Origin: Minisyncoccota bacterium
GTDB taxonomy: Bacteria; Patescibacteriota; Minisyncoccia; Phycocordibacterales; DATDWN01
NCBI GenBank assembly: GCA_025450615.1
Contig: JANWHC010000001.1
Span: 1 to 25,732 of the forward strand
DNA: 25,732 bases
Reading direction: 5' to 3'
The translations under genes were made by a program, and so were the position numbers. The notes beneath the pieces are model-generated. The model did not search any database. It saw nothing but the letters and a program-made list of their open reading frames with translations, and was not told the DNA's origin. Each line of letters starts with the position of its first letter. Positions within the stretch are counted from its first letter, which is position 1. Below, one piece after another: positions 22,482 to 25,732 of this stretch.

Positions 22482-23198
22482 TTATTTTTTCAATTCAGAA
22501 TCCACAGCAGCGATGGTTCTGTCTTTTACTTTTTCATCCGAAACAATTTTTCCGTCTTTAATACGAATAATTCTTTTGGCGTGATTTGCTGTATCTTGTT
22601 CGTGAGTAACTAAAATAATAGTGTGACCTTTATTATTTAACTCTTGCAAAATAGAAAGCACGGCGTTTCCAGATTTTGAGTCCAAGTTTCCGGTCGGTTC
22701 ATCTGCAAAAATGACAGCTGGATCACAAACAAGCGCGCGAGCAATCGCTACACGCTGTTTTTCTCCTCCAGAAATTTGATTTGTGTAGTACTCTAGCCGG
22801 TGTGAAAGTCCAACTGAAGCTAAAGCTTTTTTGGCTAAGTCGTCATGGTTACCTTTTTTACTATATATAAGAGGAAGTTTTACATTATCTAAAACAGAAG
22901 TTCTTGGAAGAAGATTAAAAGACTGAAAAACGAAACCAATTCTCTCGTTTCGAAGTTCAGCTAAATAATCTTTACTAAAGCTATGAGTATCAACTCCTTC
23001 AAACTCATAAATTCCTGACGAAGGCCGGTCAAGAAAACTCAAAATATGCATCAAGGTGGACTTTCCGGAACCAGACGGACCCATGATGGCCACAAATTCA
23101 CCTTTGTCCATATCGAAATCAACTCCGTGTAAAACAGAAGTTGAGACACCTTCACTTTGGTAGTCTTTTTTTAAGTTTTCTATATGAATGAGAGACAT
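22482..23198 (-). CDS. ABC transporter ATPase of the MacB/LolD family
   Basis: The 238-residue protein drives the exporter. Motifs in order: Walker A GPSGSGKST (40-48), Q-loop Q92, signature ISGGEKQ (142-148), Walker B AVIFADE (161-167) with D-loop NLDSKSG, and H-loop H199 in VTHE. The sequence pattern (LHILSFLDRPSSGIY-like, FNLLPRTSVLDNV) matches the LolD/MacB ATPase subfamily. It begins 17 nt after the adaptor gene and ends 1 nt before the first permease. The extension after residue 215 (VSDEKVKDRTIAAVDSELKK) is charged and slightly long. Confidence 0.95.
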   Translation of the reverse strand: MSLIHIENLKKDYQSEGVSTSVLHGVDFDMDKGEFVAIMGPSGSGKSTLMHILSFLDRPSSGIYEFEGVDTHSFSKDYLAELRNERIGFVFQSFNLLPRTSVLDNVKLPLIYSKKGNHDDLAKKALASVGLSHRLEYYTNQISGGEKQRVAIARALVCDPAVIFADEPTGNLDSKSGNAVLSILQELNNKGHTIILVTHEQDTANHAKRIIRIKDGKIVSDEKVKDRTIAAVDSELKK

Positions 23199-23215
23199 CG
23201 CAAAATTTATTACAG

Positions 23216-24805
23216 CTACTTCAAATAAGTTACAACTTCTTCGTCTGCTGTTAGTCCAGAGGTAATCTCGGTTAATCCTCCGTCAGCTTCTAAGGCTGTG
23301 GTTACTTCCCTTTCGTGATAAGTTTTTGCTTTTGGATCGTCCACGATGCGAATAAATTTCTTACCGTTTTTGTTTATGATCGCGCTATTTGGTGCAACTA
23401 AAATATTTTTCTTTTCTGCCACGAGAATTGTCATGTTTGCGGTCATACCTGGTTTTATGCCTGGGATATTTTCTAAGTTTCCTGTAACTTTGTAATTTAC
23501 AACTCCAGAGACGACAGTCGAAGCTGGATTTACTGTCAAAACTTTTCCAATGAAATGTTTGTCTGGACCAAGTGCATCAAAAGTCATGTCGATATCTTGA
23601 CCAACAGTGAGCGCGGCTATGTCTGCTTCAGAAACAAGTGCCTCTGTGTGAAGTTCACCGACATTGAGTAATTTCATCACTTCTTTTCCAGCAGTTGCTA
23701 GCTCGCCAAGTTTAATATCAACCACTGTAACTGTTCCGTCTGTTGGTGCAGAAATAATTGTGTTGTTTAGAGCAGTTTCTGCTGAGTGAACTTGGCCTTG
23801 AGCCGACAAAACTTGTGCTTCAGCAATTGCCACATCCTCAGGTCTAGCTGGGGCTTGTTTCAGACTAAGCGCAGCTTTTGCTGATGTAAGAGATGATTCG
23901 GCTGTTTTTACTGCTTGAATATCAGACGTTATAGTTGTTCCAGCTCCATCTATTGTGCTTTTTGCGGTAGAAACTCCAGACTGATATGTTGAAAGCGTGG
24001 TCTGACTTCCGCCACCTGTAACCTGAGTGTAAGTCGCGAGAACAGTAATGATGTTATTCAAATAATTACTTACAAAAGAAATATTTGAAAGTGAACTTTG
24101 AATAACTGCGTCAATATTTCCTGAATTAACTCCAGCTACTTCTGCTTGCCACTTTGGTAAAAGAAGATTTAGAGAAATTCTGTCGTTGTTTATTGTATTA
24201 ACTAACTGTGCGTTTGTTTGAATAGTTCCCGAAACACCAAACTGAGGAAAGTTTGACTGAGGATTTGAGAAAAGAACGTTGGTGTAGTTTAGAACTGCTG
24301 TGTTTGTGTTGTTATAAGCAGTTGAGAGTTCGTTTATAAGATTTTGTTTTGCATTGTCGAGAGTAGTTTGCGCGGCGGAAACTGCAGCTTGGCTAACAGC
24401 AATATCGACAGTTGTTGCGGCAAAACGAATTTTGTCGTAATTGGCTTGAGCTTGCTTAAGCGAGCCTTGAGCACTTTCGAGTTGAGCAATAGCGTTGCCC
24501 TGATCAAGCACGGCCAAAGTCTGACCCGCTCTTACAGTATCACCTTCTCTTACATTTATTCGACGAACAAAACCACTCGTTTGAAAGCTTAAAGATAGGT
24601 CTGTTGAACTAACTACTTGCCCAGTAGTTAAAACTGTTTTTTTAACATCTTGTACAGAAACTTTTGCTGTTTGGATTGTACTTTTACTTCCACCTCCGCC
24701 AAAAATAAGATAACCCAATCCGAGAACTACTAGAATAACGACTGTCCAGATAATTCTTTTTTTAGTAAAGAATTTTCGAATGTGCGAGAAGATTGTATGT
24801 TTCAT
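23216..24805 (-). CDS. MacA/YknX-like membrane fusion (adaptor) protein
   Basis: The 529-residue protein has an N-terminal membrane anchor (IIWTVVILVVLGLGYLIFGGG, about 18-38), then the first half of a lipoyl-like domain (QTSGFVRRINVREGDTVRAGQTLAVLD). A long alpha-helical hairpin with repeated Ala/Gln/Ser heptads spans about 105-345, larger than in many MacA proteins. It is followed by the second half (ISAPTDGTVTVVDIKLGELATAGKEV), a beta-barrel with TVGQDIDMTFDALGPDKHFIGKV, and a membrane-proximal domain with GIKPGMTANMTI. It is the first gene of the export operon. In a single-membrane cell the hairpin would reach outward or bind the permease dimer. TTGAAA-17-TAAAAT lies just upstream. Confidence 0.92.
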   Translation of the reverse strand: MKHTIFSHIRKFFTKKRIIWTVVILVVLGLGYLIFGGGGSKSTIQTAKVSVQDVKKTVLTTGQVVSSTDLSLSFQTSGFVRRINVREGDTVRAGQTLAVLDQGNAIAQLESAQGSLKQAQANYDKIRFAATTVDIAVSQAAVSAAQTTLDNAKQNLINELSTAYNNTNTAVLNYTNVLFSNPQSNFPQFGVSGTIQTNAQLVNTINNDRISLNLLLPKWQAEVAGVNSGNIDAVIQSSLSNISFVSNYLNNIITVLATYTQVTGGGSQTTLSTYQSGVSTAKSTIDGAGTTITSDIQAVKTAESSLTSAKAALSLKQAPARPEDVAIAEAQVLSAQGQVHSAETALNNTIISAPTDGTVTVVDIKLGELATAGKEVMKLLNVGELHTEALVSEADIAALTVGQDIDMTFDALGPDKHFIGKVLTVNPASTVVSGVVNYKVTGNLENIPGIKPGMTANMTILVAEKKNILVAPNSAIINKNGKKFIRIVDDPKAKTYHEREVTTALEADGGLTEITSGLTADEEVVTYLK

Positions 24806-24812
24806 TTTATTT

Positions 24813-24841
24813 ATTTTAACAGATTTTTAATGTAATTTCAA
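24813..24841 (-). promoter_or_regulatory. Promoter of the MacAB-type export operon, near-leaderless
   Basis: On the minus strand TTGAAA (24836-24841) and TAAAAT (24813-24818) are separated by exactly 17 nt, with TGT before the -10 box. The -10 box ends 7 nt before the ATG at 24805, so the mRNA would have essentially no leader. Confidence 0.72.
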
Positions 24842-24854
24842 AAAAATATCAGAA

Positions 24855-25253
24855 TTATTGAAGTCCTTTGCAATTGCCGCCTGCTGTAAATCCTGCCTTC
24901 TTCGCATCTTCAATTGAATTAAAATGAACTTGGTTTTCAGGTTTAATTCTTTTTACCGTTCCACACCAAGGAAAATAGTATTTTTTACCAGACTTGGAAC
25001 CGATGACTTCACCTGCCTGCGCAGGCAAGCCACCTTGGTTTTGAGTTGTAGTACCTACCTTTGTATTACTTTCTACCACACTATTTATTACATTGCTAGT
25101 TTGTGTGGTTTCCGCTTGAGCAACCTTTAGAGGCTCATTTTGCTCTTTTAAGGCTGAAATACGGCCTAAAGCAAAGAAAATAGAGGCTAAAATGACTATT
25201 AGGAGTACCGGATATATGGGCTTGATTTTTTCGAGGGTTTCCCTTATACTCAT
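24855..25253 (-). CDS. Membrane-anchored protein with C-terminal Ada-like Cys domain
   Basis: The 132-residue protein has an N-terminal anchor (residues about 13-32, YPVLLIVILASIFFALG), an acidic/Gln/Thr-rich linker (residues 40-75), and a C-terminal module IGSKSGKKYYFPWCGTVKRI plus KPENQVHFNSIEDAKKAGF. The module resembles the Ada metal-binding-like domain (often found at the ends of secreted nucleases), with C97 and C128 visible; a full four-Cys site is not present. The linker holds LPAQAG (76-81), encoded by the palindromic repeat copy C. Role unknown: surface binding to DNA or to a wall component is only a guess. It is divergent from rpmA, with the inverted-repeat element between. Confidence 0.72.
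   Translation of the reverse strand: MSIRETLEKIKPIYPVLLIVILASIFFALGRISALKEQNEPLKVAQAETTQTSNVINSVVESNTKVGTTTQNQGGLPAQAGEVIGSKSGKKYYFPWCGTVKRIKPENQVHFNSIEDAKKAGFTAGGNCKGLQ
25012..25029 (-). repeat. In-frame palindromic repeat, copy C (in Ada-like-domain protein)
   Basis: The plus strand reads CCTGCCTGCGCAGGCAAG, one base from the perfect palindrome of copy B. It encodes LPAQAG in the same frame and lies in the linker before the conserved domain. Confidence 0.82.
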
Positions 25254-25289
25254 ACAGCTAAGACATTACCAAATAATAAGAATTAACAC

Positions 25290-25415
25290 TAGAATTCTTA
25301 AATTTGGATGAGGTTCAAGGCGGAAAGTCAAATGAGCGAGGAGCCTTACTTAGTCGTAAGGTGACGAGAACATTTGGTTTTCCAACGAAGAAGATCGTCA
25401 AATTTAAGAATTCTA
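25290..25415. repeat. 126-bp element with perfect 17-bp inverted-repeat arms and nested stems, upstream of rpmA
   Basis: The arms are TAGAATTCTTAAATTTG (25290-25306) and its exact complement (25399-25415). Inside, GGAAAGTCAAATG (25322-25334) pairs with CATTTGGTTTTCC (25371-25383), using two G-U wobbles on the plus strand. Innermost, CCTTAC (25344-25349) pairs with GTAAGG (25356-25361). It fills most of the divergent gap between the Ada-like gene and rpmA, and its right arm ends 7 nt before the rpmA ATG. No convincing protein is encoded within. A structured RNA leader or a small insertion are both possible. Confidence 0.85.
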
Positions 25416-25422
25416 ACATTAT

Positions 25423-25695
25423 ATGGCACATAAAAAGTCCGCGGGTACAACCAAAAACGGTCGAGATTCGAATCCAAAGTATCTCGGCGTTAAAATAACA
25501 GAGGGAGATAAAGCACAGGCTGGTTCTGTGATTATTCGACAACGAGGAACAGACGTTCTCCCTGGAAAAAACGTAGGAATGGGTAAAGACCATACATTGT
25601 TTGCACTAACTTCTGGAACTATAAAGTTTGGCACAAAAAGAAAAATGAATTTCGATAATAAAGTTCACGTTAAAAAAATAATCCACGTAGTATAA
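25423..25695 (+). CDS. rpmA: Ribosomal protein bL27
   Basis: bL27 is part of the large ribosomal subunit and its N-terminus reaches the peptidyl-transferase centre. The 90-residue protein begins MAHKKSAGTTKNGRDSNPKY, the family signature with no N-terminal cleavable extension. It continues with QAGSVIIRQRGTDVLPGKNVGMGKDHTLFALTSGTIKF-type blocks (AGSVIIRQRGT and GKDHTLFA). The usual partner rplU (bL21) is not upstream here: a divergent gene and an inverted-repeat element occupy that place. No Shine-Dalgarno site precedes the ATG. The 37 nt after the stop to the window end contain nothing I can assign. Confidence 0.96.
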   Translation: MAHKKSAGTTKNGRDSNPKYLGVKITEGDKAQAGSVIIRQRGTDVLPGKNVGMGKDHTLFALTSGTIKFGTKRKMNFDNKVHVKKIIHVV

Positions 25696-25732
25696 CTTAC
25701 ACATAAATCTTATCTGTACAAAATAGCACCCA

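Noticed and set aside
25290..25415. Insertion sequence remnant for the rpmA element
   Set aside because: No transposase fragment and no target-site duplication could be recognised; the arms differ from those of the otherwise similar element at 21073.
25414..25419. TAACAT as a -10 box for a leaderless rpmA
   Set aside because: It would be only 3 nt from the ATG, placing the start inside the coding region, and it overlaps the inverted-repeat arm.
25315..25634. Two minus-strand frames opposite rpmA and the inverted-repeat element
   Set aside because: They overlap the clear bL27 gene and have no ribosome site; the frames are shadows.
1..25732. CRISPR arrays, tRNA and rRNA genes
   Set aside because: No regularly spaced direct repeats and no tRNA or rRNA signature sequences were found on either strand by eye.

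Overview
The window looks like a piece of a Candidate Phyla Radiation (Patescibacteria, probably Parcubacteria) chromosome. The signs are an AT-rich background, tightly packed and often touching genes, a short archaeal-type aspartyl-tRNA synthetase, many membrane proteins without close recognisable relatives, and a standard code in which TGA is a stop. Placement is by inference from gene content, not from a marker-gene tree. Almost everything is on the minus strand; only one small orphan gene (1844-2068) and rpmA (25423-25695) are on the plus strand.

Reading in minus-strand (transcription) order. The right end holds rpmA (divergent) and a small membrane-anchored protein with an Ada-like Cys domain, separated by a 126-bp element bounded by a perfect 17-bp inverted repeat. 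Next is a four-gene MacA/MacB-type export operon (adaptor, ATPase, two paralogous permeases), with a second inverted-repeat element between the permeases. Then come a GC-richer orphan membrane peptide with its own promoter and terminator, trhO (tRNA hydroxylase) and a PlsC-type acyltransferase. These are followed by a large secreted LCAT-like esterase with a C-terminal PxKF domain, two small membrane proteins (one flanked by REP-like repeats), and a methyltransferase, orphan histidine kinase and small HTH regulator group that carries duplicated palindromes. A further methyltransferase precedes trpS, an ART-like protein and a TehB-like methyltransferase. The left part is an aspS-scpA-scpB-D,D-carboxypeptidase run, then asnB-mraY, a second orphan GC-rich gene unit on the opposite strand, and ftsW-murG (murG runs off the edge). 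The left 6 kb is therefore a peptidoglycan synthesis and division cluster.

The most interesting signals are not standard genes. (1) Two single-gene units have foreign base composition, canonical promoters, strong Shine-Dalgarno sites and terminators, and one splits the mraY/ftsW cluster. (2) An 18-bp palindrome occurs inside three unrelated genes in the same reading frame, each time encoding LPA(Q/H)AG in a loop or linker. (3) Two elements have long perfect inverted-repeat arms that differ in sequence between the copies. (4) Near-identical palindromes flank the HTH gene, one supplying its last codons and stop. (5) Several operon-leading genes have a -10 box 6-7 nt before the ATG, predicting leaderless mRNAs, whereas the two orphan genes have classic leaders.

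No tRNA, rRNA, CRISPR array, transposase or phage gene was seen. No gene-free stretch exceeds 300 bases.
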